A program made the translations under genes and the position numbers. The notes below the pieces were generated by a model. That model worked only from the letters and a program-made list of their open reading frames with translations, was not told the DNA's origin and ran no database searches. A stretch of DNA of 35,708 bases. Source: Candidatus Fermentithermobacillaceae bacterium UBA3907 (GTDB lineage Bacteria > Bacillota > Sulfobacillia > Fermentithermobacillales > Fermentithermobacillaceae). The stretch covers positions 1 through 35,708 of the forward strand of contig DGFF01000024.1 of assembly GCA_002391545.1 (NCBI GenBank), given 5' to 3'. This document shows positions 1 to 9,257 of this stretch, piece after piece. Positions within the stretch are counted from its first letter, which is position 1; each line of letters opens with the position of its first letter.

Positions 1-2181
1 AATGCAGTTTCCTTTGGATTGTTGCAATTTCTCCTCACTATCCCTGTAGTTTTTGTCAACCGAAAGTTTTACATATCAGGTTTTAGGGCCCTTTTTAGAG
101 GACACCCTAACATGGACTCCCTTATAGCTATAGGGTCGGGGGCGGCCTTGGCTTACGGGGTTTTTGCACTATTTAGGATGAGCTACGGATTAGGGCATTC
201 AGACTTTGTTCTGGTGTCTAGGTACTATCACGATCTTTACTTCGATTCTGCCGCCATGATTCTGACCCTCGTAACTGTGGGTAAGTACCTGGAGACTATA
301 TCCAAAGACAAGACAACTGATGCGGTAAAGCGGCTTATGGACCTTTCTCCTAAAGTAGCTACACTTGAGATGGATGGCGTAGAAGTTTTAGTTCCAGTGG
401 AGTCTGTAAAAGTAGGAGATATAGTCATAGTGAAGCCAGGTGAGGCTTTCCCTGTAGATGGCATAGTCTTAGAAGGAGAGTCTTACGTAGACGAATCTAT
501 GTTAACTGGCGAGAGCATCCCGAAAGAGAAACGTTCAGGCGATACAGTTGTAGGTGGCACTATAAATGGTTCTGGTGTCATAAAGTTTAGGGTTACGCAA
601 GTAGGCAGCGAAACTACACTGGCCAAGATTATACGTCTCGTAGAAGAAGCAAATGCTACCAAACCTCCTATAGCCAAGCTAGCCGACAAAATAAGCGGGG
701 TCTTTGTTCCTTTAGTTATGTGCATCGCATTAATTACAATGTTAGTCTGGCTTTATAAGGGTCAAAGTTTTGAGTTTTCCCTGTCTATGGCCATTTCAGT
801 TTTGGTCATATCGTGTCCGTGCGCTCTCGGTTTGGCTACTCCTGTGGCCATAATGGTAGGCACAGGCAAAGGCGCCCAATGCGGGATACTTATAAAATCG
901 GGGGAAGCGTTGGAAGGTTTGAGCTACGTAGATGTGGTAGTGATGGATAAGACTGGCACTATAACTGAGGGCAAACCCCGAGTCACAGATGTGATAACCT
1001 CTGCCCATGTTTTCGAGGAGGACCTGCTTTTGGTTTCAGCAGCCCTCGAGAAAAATTCTGAGCACCCAATTGCTCAACCTATTTTGAAGTATGCAAATGA
1101 AAAGGGGATAGACCTCAATGAGATAAAGGTAGAAGGCTTTAGGGCAGTAACAGGGTCAGGTGTCACTGGATATGTTGACGGGGTCTTTTGCGCAGGAGGA
1201 AACGAAAGGCTCATGAGAGATCTAGGGTTAAGTTTCTCATCTCTCACAGATAAGGCTGAGATGCTTTCTAAGGAAGGGAAGACGCCCCTTTACTTTGCAA
1301 GAGGAGGCGACATTTTAGGGATAATTGCAGTTTCTGACGTGCCCAAGGCTTCGAGTTTCCAGGCGATCAAGATTCTTAAGGAAATGGGACTCTATACGGT
1401 TATGCTCACAGGGGATAACACACAAGCTGCGGAGGCTATAGGTTCTTCAGTTGGGGTAGATGAAGTGTTTGCAGAAGTCCTCCCTCACGAGAAGGCCGAG
1501 ATAATTGAGGATCTTCAAAGCAAAGGTCATAAGGTTGCCATGATAGGAGATGGGATAAATGATGCCCCTGCTCTGGCTGCAGCCGATGTAGGTATAGCCA
1601 TAGGAGCTGGAACAGATGTGGCCATCGATTCTGCAGATGTGGTTTTGATAAGAAGCGATCTTTTGGATGCGGTAGGGGCTATAGAGCTGTCAGCGGCTAC
1701 CCTTAAAAACATAAAGCAGAATCTGTTTTGGGCCCTTTTTTACAATAGCGTTTGCATACCTATAGCAGCAGGGGTTTTGTACCCTCGATTTGGTCTAAAA
1801 CTTACTCCCATGATAGGTTCTGCTGCCATGAGCATGAGTTCTATATTCGTAGTAACGAACGCGCTGAGGCTAAGAAAGTTTGAGCCCAGCGTCATCAAAG
1901 AGGCCAATGGATTAACCTGTATAGGTTCATATATGGAAGGAGACGTAAATAGGGAAGGGGGTATAGAAATGAAAAAGAGGATTTACATTGAGGGTATGAT
2001 GTGTGAGCACTGCAAGATGCGGGTAGAAAACGCTTTAAACGGGATAGATGGCGTAATTGCGAAAGTTAACTTAGAGGGGAAGTATGCAGATGTGGAGATG
2101 TCAAGGGAAGTTGACGATGGAATCTTGAAGAAGGCAGTACAAGACGGAGGATATGATGTAGTTTCCATACAAACGCTGTAA
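1..2181 (+). CDS. copA: Cu(I)-exporting P1B-type ATPase, 5'-truncated by the window edge, with C-terminal HMA domain
   Basis: This membrane pump exports cytoplasmic Cu(I) using ATP. The frame is open to base 1, so the N-terminus and first membrane helices lie outside the window. The CPC metal-transport motif is encoded at 814-822, the phosphorylated Asp of DKTGT at 946-948, an SEHPIA motif follows, and the [10 protein letters not shown] hinge lies near 1548-1575. The last helix carries the MSMSS pattern typical of Cu(I) pumps. Residues from about codon 1969 to the end form a heavy-metal-associated (HMA) domain with GMMCEHC, so a metallochaperone-like domain is fused at the C-terminus. csoR follows 13 bases later, which supports copper rather than zinc or cadmium. 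An internal start that could release this domain as free CopZ is listed separately. Family assignment is very secure. Confidence 0.95.
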   Translation, partial: NAVSFGLLQFLLTIPVVFVNRKFYISGFRALFRGHPNMDSLIAIGSGAALAYGVFALFRMSYGLGHSDFVLVSRYYHDLYFDSAAMILTLVTVGKYLETISKDKTTDAVKRLMDLSPKVATLEMDGVEVLVPVESVKVGDIVIVKPGEAFPVDGIVLEGESYVDESMLTGESIPKEKRSGDTVVGGTINGSGVIKFRVTQVGSETTLAKIIRLVEEANATKPPIAKLADKISGVFVPLVMCIALITMLVWLYKGQSFEFSLSMAISVLVISCPCALGLATPVAIMVGTGKGAQCGILIKSGEALEGLSYVDVVVMDKTGTITEGKPRVTDVITSAHVFEEDLLLVSAALEKNSEHPIAQPILKYANEKGIDLNEIKVEGFRAVTGSGVTGYVDGVFCAGGNERLMRDLGLSFSSLTDKAEMLSKEGKTPLYFARGGDILGIIAVSDVPKASSFQAIKILKEMGLYTVMLTGDNTQAAEAIGSSVGVDEVFAEVLPHEKAEIIEDLQSKGHKVAMIGDGINDAPALAAADVGIAIGAGTDVAIDSADVVLIRSDLLDAVGAIELSAATLKNIKQNLFWALFYNSVCIPIAAGVLYPRFGLKLTPMIGSAAMSMSSIFVVTNALRLRKFEPSVIKEANGLTCIGSYMEGDVNREGGIEMKKRIYIEGMMCEHCKMRVENALNGIDGVIAKVNLEGKYADVEMSREVDDGILKKAVQDGGYDVVSIQTL
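1951..1971 (+). promoter_or_regulatory. Internal Shine-Dalgarno and ATG that could release a CopZ-like chaperone from copA
   Basis: Inside copA, a purine run AGGGAAGGGGG at 1951-1961 stands 7 bases before an in-frame ATG at 1969. That ATG opens exactly at the start of the C-terminal HMA domain ([15 protein letters not shown]). Translation from it would give a 70-residue CopZ-like protein. The sequence shows the spacing and domain boundary; use as a start is inference. Confidence 0.4.
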
Positions 2182-2194
2182 GGGAGGGTTAAGA

Positions 2195-2464
2195 TTGAGG
2201 GCAGATAAAGAGAGCGCTTTGAGAAAACTCAAGACTGTGCGCGGACAAATAGATGGGATCATCAAAATGGTGGAAGACGACAGGTATTGCATTGACATTT
2301 CTAACCAGCTTATGGCTTCCATAGCTATACTCAAAAACGTAAACAAAGAGGTGCTTGACGCACACCTGAGAAACTGCGTTTCAGAGGCTTTCGAGTCCCA
2401 AGACGAATCAGACAAGGCCCGGAAAATTGAGGAGATAATAAGCGTAATAGATAAGTTAATGTAA
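2195..2464 (+). CDS. csoR: CsoR-family copper-sensing repressor
   Basis: This is a small all-helical DUF156 DNA-binding repressor of 89 residues, normally released from DNA by Cu(I). The family's ligand triad is intact: Cys32, His57 and Cys61, with the DAHLRNC motif at the second helix. The start is TTG at 2195, preceded by AGGGAGGGTT with good spacing; it lies 13 bases after copA, so the two are probably co-transcribed and CsoR controls its own operon. The operator would lie upstream of copA, outside this window. Related repressors sense nickel or formaldehyde, but the C-H-C pattern and copA neighbour favour copper. Confidence 0.93.
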   Translation: MRADKESALRKLKTVRGQIDGIIKMVEDDRYCIDISNQLMASIAILKNVNKEVLDAHLRNCVSEAFESQDESDKARKIEEIISVIDKLM

Positions 2465-2658
2465 AAAAGGGTCAAGACACTCCAAATAACCCCAGAGATT
2501 GAAGGAATTAAGGCTAGGCGCGTAGAAAACTGATTAACATTACACGAAAGACGGTATAGAGCAGAAGATATTTTTACACAAAATTTGCTTTTGGCATATG
2601 GCTAAGGAGTTTAAGCTGAGACGTGCCTCTAATTGCAAAATTTTCTCAATATTGGTTT

Positions 2659-2717
2659 ACACATGTGTTGACTGTTGTTTAATTCCTGTATAATATATTA
2701 ACAGGAATTGTTCTGTT
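2659..2717 (+). promoter_or_regulatory. Promoter of the pilus operon with overlapping inverted repeats
   Basis: The 286-base gap between csoR and pilB holds TTGACT at 2668-2673 and TATAAT at 2689-2694, with a 15-base spacer. The -10 box sits within a perfect inverted repeat: AATTCCTGT (2681-2689) and ACAGGAATT (2701-2709) around an 11-base AT-rich core. A 10-base palindrome ACACATGTGT (2659-2668) touches the -35 box, and a weaker AACAG/CTGTT pair spans 2700-2717. Transcription would start near 2701, so the repeat is better read as a protein operator than as an RNA hairpin. The regulator is unknown. I see no clear terminator after csoR. Confidence 0.6.
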
Positions 2718-2750
2718 AAAAAACGGAAGGGGTAGAGGCTTTTAAGTGTT

Positions 2751-4427
2751 ATGCGAAAATCGAACCTAAAGATTGGGGAAATCCTTCTTTACGCTGGCAA
2801 GATTTCCCCTAATCAACTGGAATTAGCCCTTGCTGAACAAGAAACTTCCAACAAAAAGCTGGGCGAAATCCTTGTGGAAAAGGGCTGGGTTACACCTAAC
2901 GACATAGTCGAAGTCTTGGAATATCAGCTTGGCTTTCCGAGAGTAGACCTGACCAGGTACGAAATTAACCCACAAGTTGCCACCATGTTGCCGGAATCCA
3001 TTGCCCGAAGGCATAAAGTGGTACCTATAGACATAAAAGATGGGAAATTGGTAGTGGCCATGGTAGACCCCCTGAATTTCTATGCGGTAGATGACATAAA
3101 ACTCGTAACTAAGATGGATATTGAGCCTGTTATAGCTACTGAACCAGACGTAGAAGCCCTAATAAATAGATACTATACGGGGCACATGGCTAAAAGAGTG
3201 CTCGAGCAGATTCCAAACCACACGTATGACGAGTTAGATGAGGCTGAAGAGGAAGAAGCCGAAGTTGCTTCTGCCCCTGTGGTTAGGCTCATAAACTCCT
3301 TATTTGAACGGGCTGTTAGGATGAGGGCTTCCGATATCCATATAGAACCCTACACCGAGGATATTCGGGTAAGGTTCAGAATAGATGGGGATTTGACCGA
3401 GATAATGAGGCTCCCTAAGTCTAACCTTTCCGCCATAGTTACCAGGATAAAGATAATAGGCAGGATGAACATAGCGGAAAAGAGACTGCCCCAAGATGGC
3501 AGAGTTGAGACTAGCATTGATGGCAGGGAAATCGATATGCGGATTTCTTCCCTGCCAACTATATATGGGGAGAAATTGGTTATAAGGCTTTTAGATAAGT
3601 CGAGTTTTAATTTTACCAAAGAAAAACTGGGGTTTAGCGAGCATAACCTGGAGTTGTTTAATAACATTTTGAAGCAACCGTACGGGATGTTTTTGGCTAC
3701 TGGGCCTACTGGAAGCGGAAAAACTACGACCCTTTATACCGTTTTGAGGGAGCTAAACACAGTTGATAAGAACGTTATAACCATAGAAGATCCTGTCGAA
3801 TACAAACTAGAAGGCATAAACCAAGTTCAAGTAAACGTAAAGGCGGGACTTACTTTCGCGTCTGGTTTAAGGTCTATCCTGAGACAGGACCCTGACATAA
3901 TCATGATAGGCGAGATTAGGGATAATGAAACCGCTGAGATAGCCGTAAGGGCTGCTATAACTGGGCACCTCGTGCTTTCTACTTTGCACACCAATGATAG
4001 CCCTTCGACTATCGCTAGGCTCATAGATATGGGTATAGAGCCGTATATAGTTTCATCTGCTGTAGTCGGGATAGTTTCTCAGAGGCTCGTGAAGGTGCTT
4101 TGCCCTAAATGCAAGGAAAAATATTCAGCCACCTATGATGAAAAGAAGATGTTAGGGGCAGATGTAGGCCAAGATTTGGAACTTTACAGGCCTGTTGGTT
4201 GTAACGCCTGCAATGCTGGCTATAGGGGTAGGATGGCCGCAAGCGAGATAATGGCGATAAATGAGGAAATTAGGCGACTTATAGATGCAGGCGCTACTAC
4301 AGATGTAATTAGGCAAGCTGCGCTAAACGCCGGAATGGTTACCCTTTTCGAGTCGGCAGCTGATTTGGCGAAACAAGGCTTGACGAGCTTTGAGGAAGTA
4401 ATGCGGGTAAGTTTCACTCTCGGCTAA
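2751..4427 (+). CDS. pilB: Type IV pilus extension ATPase PilB
   Basis: This cytoplasmic hexameric motor powers pilus extension. The protein has 558 residues, the usual PilB/GspE length. An N-terminal MshEN/T2SSE_N domain occupies about residues 1-150. The Walker A motif GPTGSGKT is at residues 318-325, followed by the Asp box (ITIEDPVEYKL), Walker B (DPDIIMIGEIRD) and the His box (TGHLVLSTLHTND). A zinc-binding tetracysteine pair, CPKC and CNAC, lies near the C-terminus, as in PilB and GspE. The ATG at 2751 is preceded by GGAAGGGG and AGAGG, both rather distant from it. It is the first gene of the pilus operon, and pilT and pilC follow at once, which excludes a type II secretion ATPase as the better reading. 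Confidence 0.96.
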   Translation: MRKSNLKIGEILLYAGKISPNQLELALAEQETSNKKLGEILVEKGWVTPNDIVEVLEYQLGFPRVDLTRYEINPQVATMLPESIARRHKVVPIDIKDGKLVVAMVDPLNFYAVDDIKLVTKMDIEPVIATEPDVEALINRYYTGHMAKRVLEQIPNHTYDELDEAEEEEAEVASAPVVRLINSLFERAVRMRASDIHIEPYTEDIRVRFRIDGDLTEIMRLPKSNLSAIVTRIKIIGRMNIAEKRLPQDGRVETSIDGREIDMRISSLPTIYGEKLVIRLLDKSSFNFTKEKLGFSEHNLELFNNILKQPYGMFLATGPTGSGKTTTLYTVLRELNTVDKNVITIEDPVEYKLEGINQVQVNVKAGLTFASGLRSILRQDPDIIMIGEIRDNETAEIAVRAAITGHLVLSTLHTNDSPSTIARLIDMGIEPYIVSSAVVGIVSQRLVKVLCPKCKEKYSATYDEKKMLGADVGQDLELYRPVGCNACNAGYRGRMAASEIMAINEEIRRLIDAGATTDVIRQAALNAGMVTLFESAADLAKQGLTSFEEVMRVSFTLG

Positions 4428-4440
4428 GGAGATGAAGCTT

Positions 4441-5493
4441 GTGGATGTACATCAAATCATTACGGAAGGCTGTAGAAGGCTTGCTTCCGATGTTCACATA
4501 ACTGTCGGCGTGCCACCTATCTTTAGGGTAAACGGGGAGTTAGTTAAATATGGGGAAGTCCCGCTTACTCCTTCTGACACTGAGGAGTTTGTGCGCCAGG
4601 TTATGACCGACGGGCAATTTGAAAAACTTCTTGAGCGGGGGGATTTGGATTTTTCCTATTCTCTTCCTGGGTACAGCAGGTTTAGGGTGAATGCTTATAA
4701 GCAAAGGGGAAGCTTTGGGATGGCGCTTAGGATCATCCCTTACGGCATACCAACTATGGAATCTTTGAATCTTCCGCCTGTCATAGGAGAGCTTACTCAC
4801 TTGGCTCGAGGGTTGATCTTGGTAACTGGTCCTACTGGTACAGGAAAAACCACTACTTTGGCTACTATGATAGACAAAATAAACGCGGAAAAAGCTTGTC
4901 ACATAGTTACTCTTGAAGACCCCATCGAATATCTCCACAGACACAACAAATCCATAGTCAATCAGAGGGAAATTGGCACCGATGCTACCGATTTTGCCAG
5001 AGGGCTTAGGGCTGCTTTGCGCCAGGATCCAGATGTGATTTTAGTTGGGGAAATGCGAGATTTGGATACTATTTCTATAGCGGTTACCGCTGCGGAAACT
5101 GGACACTTAGTCCTTTCTACTTTGCATACCATGGGTGCGGCTGAGACCATCGATAGGATAGTCGACGTTTTTCCTCCGTATCAGCAGGGTCAAATACGTG
5201 TGCAGCTTGCTTCAGTGCTTCAGGCAGTAATAACACAGCAGCTTTTGATGAGATCGGATGGAAAGGGTAGGATCCCTGCCCTTGAAATTATGATTGCAAC
5301 TCCTGCAATTAGGAACATGATAAGAGAAGAAAAAACGCACCAGATACACACTGCAATAAAGACAGGTTCGAAATACAATATGCAGACCATGGACGATTCC
5401 CTTTTGTCGCTCTACAACAGAGGTTTCATTTCCAGGGATGAACTATTATCCCATGCCATTGATCAAGAAGAAGTTAAAAAGTACGTTCTTTAG
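4441..5493 (+). CDS. pilT: Type IV pilus retraction ATPase PilT
   Basis: This ATPase drives pilus disassembly, twitching and DNA uptake. The Walker A motif GPTGTGKT lies at about residues 130-137, with an Asp box (VTLEDPIEYL), Walker B (DPDVILVGEMRD), and a His box (ETGHLVLSTLHT). An AIRNMIREEK segment matches the AIRNLIRE motif needed for retraction. I prefer the GTG at 4441: AAGGAG at 4426-4431 gives it a 9-base spacing, whereas the in-frame ATG at 4432 touches that SD. From 4441 the protein has 350 residues and starts like other PilT proteins (VDVHQIITEG). It follows pilB by 13 bases. A true retraction motor supports dynamic pili rather than secretion pseudopili. Confidence 0.95.
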   Translation: MDVHQIITEGCRRLASDVHITVGVPPIFRVNGELVKYGEVPLTPSDTEEFVRQVMTDGQFEKLLERGDLDFSYSLPGYSRFRVNAYKQRGSFGMALRIIPYGIPTMESLNLPPVIGELTHLARGLILVTGPTGTGKTTTLATMIDKINAEKACHIVTLEDPIEYLHRHNKSIVNQREIGTDATDFARGLRAALRQDPDVILVGEMRDLDTISIAVTAAETGHLVLSTLHTMGAAETIDRIVDVFPPYQQGQIRVQLASVLQAVITQQLLMRSDGKGRIPALEIMIATPAIRNMIREEKTHQIHTAIKTGSKYNMQTMDDSLLSLYNRGFISRDELLSHAIDQEEVKKYVL

Positions 5494-5504
5494 GTGGTGA
5501 CGCC

Positions 5505-6704
5505 ATGAAGTACAAGTATGTGGCGGTGACTGATACTGGCTTCAAAGTTACAGGTTCGGTTGAGGCCAACAGCGAAACGGATGTCGTAAACATGCTGAGG
5601 GGCAACCAATATTTCCCTATTTCAGTGGAAAGGGATATCAGCGCTGAGGCTGGCATCGAGCTTTTTGCGCCTAAGGTTACCAAGAAAGATCTTGCAGTTT
5701 TCTGTAAGCAGTTTCACACCATGCTCGACGCTGGACTGAGCATAGTAAGGTGTCTGGATGTTTTGGCGGCGCAAACTGAAAACAAAACTCTTAAAAAGGC
5801 CATTTCTTTGGTCGCAGATAACGTGCAAAAAGGTATGACGCTTTCTGAGGCTATGGCACTTCAACCTAAGGTGTTCCCAAAGATTTTGGTGAACATGGTA
5901 GAAGCAGGGGAAGTGAGCGGGGATCTAGATGGGATTCTGGAGAAAATGGCTGTTCATTTTGAGAAAGAAAACAAGATTGAAAGTAAGGTTAAGAGCTCTA
6001 CTGTTTATCCCATAGCCCTTCTCGTCGTTACAATTTGCGTTGTCGTATTTATGATCGTGTTCGTGCTTCCTACGTTCATAAGCATGTTTGAAGGGAGCGG
6101 TACTGAGCTTCCAGGGGCTACTCAGCTTTTGATTAACCTTTCTAATTCTATGAGGTCTAAGTGGTATGTGTATTTAGGGGTGGTTACAGCGGTAGTTTTA
6201 GGTGTTAAAGCATTTACCAGCTCTGAGAGGGGAAGGCGGACTTTTGATTTTATAAAGCTTAAACTCCCTGTGATTAGTACAACTACTGTAAAGGTGGTCA
6301 CATCTAGATTTACCAGGACATTGTCTACTTTGATAAGTTCTGGCATTCCCCTCCTTAGGTCTATGGAGGTTGTTTCGAAAGTTGTTGATAACAGCGTTGT
6401 AGAACAAAGGATTAAGGACAGCATAGAAGACATCCGTAGAGGAATTCCCCTTTCAAGGGCGGTAAAGGAGGTGGGATTATTTCCCCCAATGGTCGATTCT
6501 ATGATCAGAATTGGGGAGGAGTCGGGCGCGTTAGATGACATTTTGCTTAAGACGGCAGACTTTTACGATGAAGAGGTTGAAGTAGCGTTAACCAGGATGA
6601 CGACCCTTATTGAGCCGATAATGATAGTTTTCATGGCGCTTATTATCGGATTCATCGTCATCGCAATGTACATGCCGATGTTTGAAGTTATTACGACGAT
6701 CTAG
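5505..6704 (+). CDS. pilC: Type IV pilus inner-membrane platform protein PilC
   Basis: This is the polytopic platform on which PilB and PilT act and from which pilins are extracted. The 399 residues show the expected pair of T2SSF domains, about residues 70-195 and 270-395, each with the family's FxxxLxxxLxxGIPL-type pattern (FCKQFHTMLDAGLSI; FTRTLSTLISSGIPLL). Three hydrophobic segments are visible: near residue 170, near 220, and at the C-terminus (MIVFMALIIGFIVIAMYMPMF is the last one). The ATG at 5505 follows pilT by 11 bases with GGTGGTG as SD. The order pilB-pilT-pilC is the classic arrangement. Confidence 0.95.
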   Translation: MKYKYVAVTDTGFKVTGSVEANSETDVVNMLRGNQYFPISVERDISAEAGIELFAPKVTKKDLAVFCKQFHTMLDAGLSIVRCLDVLAAQTENKTLKKAISLVADNVQKGMTLSEAMALQPKVFPKILVNMVEAGEVSGDLDGILEKMAVHFEKENKIESKVKSSTVYPIALLVVTICVVVFMIVFVLPTFISMFEGSGTELPGATQLLINLSNSMRSKWYVYLGVVTAVVLGVKAFTSSERGRRTFDFIKLKLPVISTTTVKVVTSRFTRTLSTLISSGIPLLRSMEVVSKVVDNSVVEQRIKDSIEDIRRGIPLSRAVKEVGLFPPMVDSMIRIGEESGALDDILLKTADFYDEEVEVALTRMTTLIEPIMIVFMALIIGFIVIAMYMPMFEVITTI

Positions 6705-6731
6705 CAACAAAAAGTAGGAGGAGGTTCACAC

Positions 6732-7151
6732 ATGAACAAAGAGGTTCAGAGAAAGAGGAATCGTAAAGGCTTTACCCTTATCGAACTGGTTGTGGTCGTA
6801 GCTATCATTGGTATCTTGGCTGCTATTGCTATACCGAGATATTTGGCTGCACAGGAGAATGCTAGGAAGAGTGCGCATGAGGCAAATATAGCTACTCTTA
6901 GGAGCGCTGCGGCGATAGCTCTGGCTGAAAATGGGCCGCCAAGCACGACTGTGACGTGGACCAAAGCAGAGTTTGAGTCGGGCGAACACAGTGAGTTGGA
7001 CGATTGGAGACCTTCGCTATATGTAGAACAGTGGCCTGACGATCCGTGGAAGCGGACCGATCAAGCGTATACAGTTAATATTCAGGAAGAAACCGGGGAG
7101 ATTACGGTCACCGGAGTCACTGTGCCAGGCGAAGAAGAAACAACACCATAG
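6732..7151 (+). CDS. pilA: Major type IV prepilin (PilA-like)
   Basis: The product is a 139-residue prepilin with a 13-residue positively charged leader ending RNRKG, cleaved before FTLIE. The mature protein has Glu5 and the continuous hydrophobic N-terminal helix (VVVVAIIGILAAIAIP). The C-terminal part contains the WPDDPW segment common in pseudopilin-like pilins and no cysteine pair, so no disulfide D-loop. The upstream GTAGGAGGAGG is the strongest SD in the operon, consistent with a major subunit; that role is inference. It lies 27 bases after pilC. PilD, encoded downstream in the same operon, would process it. Confidence 0.9.
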   Translation: MNKEVQRKRNRKGFTLIELVVVVAIIGILAAIAIPRYLAAQENARKSAHEANIATLRSAAAIALAENGPPSTTVTWTKAEFESGEHSELDDWRPSLYVEQWPDDPWKRTDQAYTVNIQEETGEITVTGVTVPGEEETTP

Positions 7152-7224
7152 TGATATCTGTGAGTCAGTTGGAGTCTCCATAGTGAAGAGGTCTATATTT
7201 CTGTAACAAAGAAAGGGTGGAACC

Positions 7225-7698
7225 ATGAGAGCTGGATCTTCTCCCACGAACCGAAAAGGTCAAGTGATGGTATGGGTACTCATTGCTTTCATGGTTCTCA
7301 CCCTCCTTATGACATCTATGGCGTTTGTAGTTAGACAGGGTATCTTCGAAACTCAAAAGCAAGAAGAAAGATTGCAGACCTATTACGTTGCCCTTTCGGG
7401 AATTGATTTGGTTTATGCTGCGCTAATGGATCCTACGTATAATCCAAAATATATAGAGGTTGCGATCTCAAGTGCTAAAGCTAAGCCCATCACTGAAACC
7501 ATAGCAGTGGAAATAGGTGGTAAGCAAGTTGGAACCGCCGAGATAATAATCGATATTATCACAGATGAAGAAAGCGTTTCGTGGTTGAGAATAAGGTCTA
7601 CAGGCCAGCTTACGGGAAAGGATACTAAAGTTACCACGACTATGAGGATAAACACGCGTAACTTTAACCAGGTAGTTCGGGAAAAAGTTACCAACTAA
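7225..7698 (+). CDS. PilX/GspK-like minor pilin lacking Glu5
   Basis: This 157-residue protein starts with a short basic leader ending NRKG, followed by QVMVW and a long hydrophobic helix, then a soluble domain of about 120 residues. The prepilin cleavage context is present, but position +5 of the mature protein is Trp, not Glu. In the type II secretion pseudopilin GspK and PilX-type proteins, loss of Glu5 marks the subunit that starts or caps the fibre, so a tip role is plausible here. The sequence does not resemble a known family strongly. The gap before it (7152-7224) shows no promoter. AAAGGGTGG precedes the ATG. Confidence 0.75.
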   Translation: MRAGSSPTNRKGQVMVWVLIAFMVLTLLMTSMAFVVRQGIFETQKQEERLQTYYVALSGIDLVYAALMDPTYNPKYIEVAISSAKAKPITETIAVEIGGKQVGTAEIIIDIITDEESVSWLRIRSTGQLTGKDTKVTTTMRINTRNFNQVVREKVTN

Positions 7699-7714
7699 AA
7701 AGGAGGGGAGGGAG

Positions 7715-9244
7715 ATGGATCGTAGGAACATTCGGAGAAAGGGTTTCACCTTGGTTGAACTTGTGATCGTACTAGGACTTGCCAGCGTTATAATCCTTGG
7801 AAGTGTCAATCTAGTGCTCCTTGGGACTAGAACCCAGAAAGTTACAGTAGATGAGTACACACTTCAATCAGGGATAAGGCGGGCGACAGAACAGGTAAAC
7901 CAGATAGTTAGGTATTCCAAAGCGGTTTTTGCGGTCCCCAAGACCTTTAACGAAAGTGCTTCTGTTATGGATCCTGGCTGGAACTATTTAATGGTCTCAC
8001 ATGATAAAAAAAGCATTGTTATAATGCGATACAATGACGAGACTGGCGAATGGGTAGAAGAAACTGTGGTAGAACCGGTGGAGAACATATTGTTTGACCT
8101 GCGTTTTTACAAAGATGAGGATGCAGGTTCAGATACGGTGATGAAATATGTGATAAGCGCATACTTTACTGACAGCAAGGGGCAAATAACTGCGGAGAAG
8201 GCATTGTTCGAATCCACAGTTGAAGCGGTTAACTCAGTGCAGGTGGTTGGCAAAGGGACAGTGGCATCACCTTCAATAGCTTTGGCATTTAGAGGTGACG
8301 GGCAGACATCGGGACGTGGCAAGAACGAAATCGCGTACATCACTATCGTAGTAGACGTATCCGGCAGTATGAACCTGACCCCGGATGGGAAAGGCAAGAC
8401 TAACAAAGAAAGAACTGATTCTCGTATAGCATACCTTCGCAAAGCGCTAGTTGGAGACCAGAACAACCCAGAGCCTGGAATAATTCAAATGTTTGCAAAA
8501 GAAGAGAATATTTTCGTTTCGCTAATTCCATTTTCTACTACTGCAAATCATCCCAATCCAATCGCTTACAGCGCTAGTGGGGGAGATTACAAGATATATG
8601 AGGTCTACCAAAAAGCGCAAGGAAAGGAGCTAATCGAAAAGGTAAAAGCGCTTAAGGCATATGGTGGAACAAACACAGGTGACGCTTTGAGAAGGGCCTA
8701 CTACATGCATAGTGATTTCAGGGCTAAGATGCGCATCGATGAGAAGACCAGAGTCCACCACTATATGATAGTTTTGGTTGATGGTGAAACAACGTATGAG
8801 GTTGAAGAAGGTAATTGGGAAAAGCGCTATGACCCTAAACATGATTCTTATTATTGGGCGTTTTCCTCTATTGGCAAATATTACTTGGATAAAGGAAACA
8901 TTAAGACTGTCCGTAGCATGTATTCATATACTTCAAATCCAGGGGTAGCCTATGCCATAACAGGAGACGGCAACACGGATATCTACAACAGTCCACACGT
9001 TTCTGCAGCAGGAGCCCTCATAAATAGCTTTGAAGAAGGGACCGGGATTAGAAGCTATCTAATTGGTTATGCCGCCGATCTAAGTACACACGTTGATTTT
9101 ATCGGTAATGCCATCGGGACTGATCCTGACCATATCTACAGATACGACGACGAGGACTTCGATCTAGAAGAAGTATTTAAAAGTATTGCCAACGATATCA
9201 TGGCTGACTTCTGGATACTTTCGGGGCCTCAAATAATGAAGTAG
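7715..9244 (+). CDS. Modular minor pilin with C-terminal von Willebrand factor A domain
   Basis: The protein joins a type IV pilin module to a vWA domain. The leader ends RRKG, followed by FTLVE with Glu5, a hydrophobic helix and a pilin-like segment to about residue 200. The vWA domain spans about residues 205-500 and has a complete metal-ion-dependent adhesion site: Asp214, Ser216 and Ser218 in DVSGSM, Thr319 in GGTNTG, and Asp356 in VDGET. Such sites bind host or matrix ligands through a divalent cation. It would be exported and built into the pilus, probably at or near the tip, as an adhesin. AAGGAGGGG precedes the ATG. The closest architecture I know of is the vWA modular pilin PilB of Streptococcus sanguinis; orthology is not claimed. 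Confidence 0.88.
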   Translation: MDRRNIRRKGFTLVELVIVLGLASVIILGSVNLVLLGTRTQKVTVDEYTLQSGIRRATEQVNQIVRYSKAVFAVPKTFNESASVMDPGWNYLMVSHDKKSIVIMRYNDETGEWVEETVVEPVENILFDLRFYKDEDAGSDTVMKYVISAYFTDSKGQITAEKALFESTVEAVNSVQVVGKGTVASPSIALAFRGDGQTSGRGKNEIAYITIVVDVSGSMNLTPDGKGKTNKERTDSRIAYLRKALVGDQNNPEPGIIQMFAKEENIFVSLIPFSTTANHPNPIAYSASGGDYKIYEVYQKAQGKELIEKVKALKAYGGTNTGDALRRAYYMHSDFRAKMRIDEKTRVHHYMIVLVDGETTYEVEEGNWEKRYDPKHDSYYWAFSSIGKYYLDKGNIKTVRSMYSYTSNPGVAYAITGDGNTDIYNSPHVSAAGALINSFEEGTGIRSYLIGYAADLSTHVDFIGNAIGTDPDHIYRYDDEDFDLEEVFKSIANDIMADFWILSGPQIMK

Positions 9245-9257
9245 CGGGGGTTTGCAC

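Noticed and set aside
2465..2660. Terminator after csoR
   Set aside because: No stem followed by a T run could be found, so read-through toward the pilus promoter cannot be excluded.
3350..3667. Long antisense open frames inside pilB, pilT, pilC and other real genes
   Set aside because: They lack SD sites and family motifs, and they mirror the codon structure of the sense genes.
4432..4440. ATG 4432 as the pilT start
   Set aside because: It touches the only SD; GTG 4441 has proper spacing and a family-like N-terminus.
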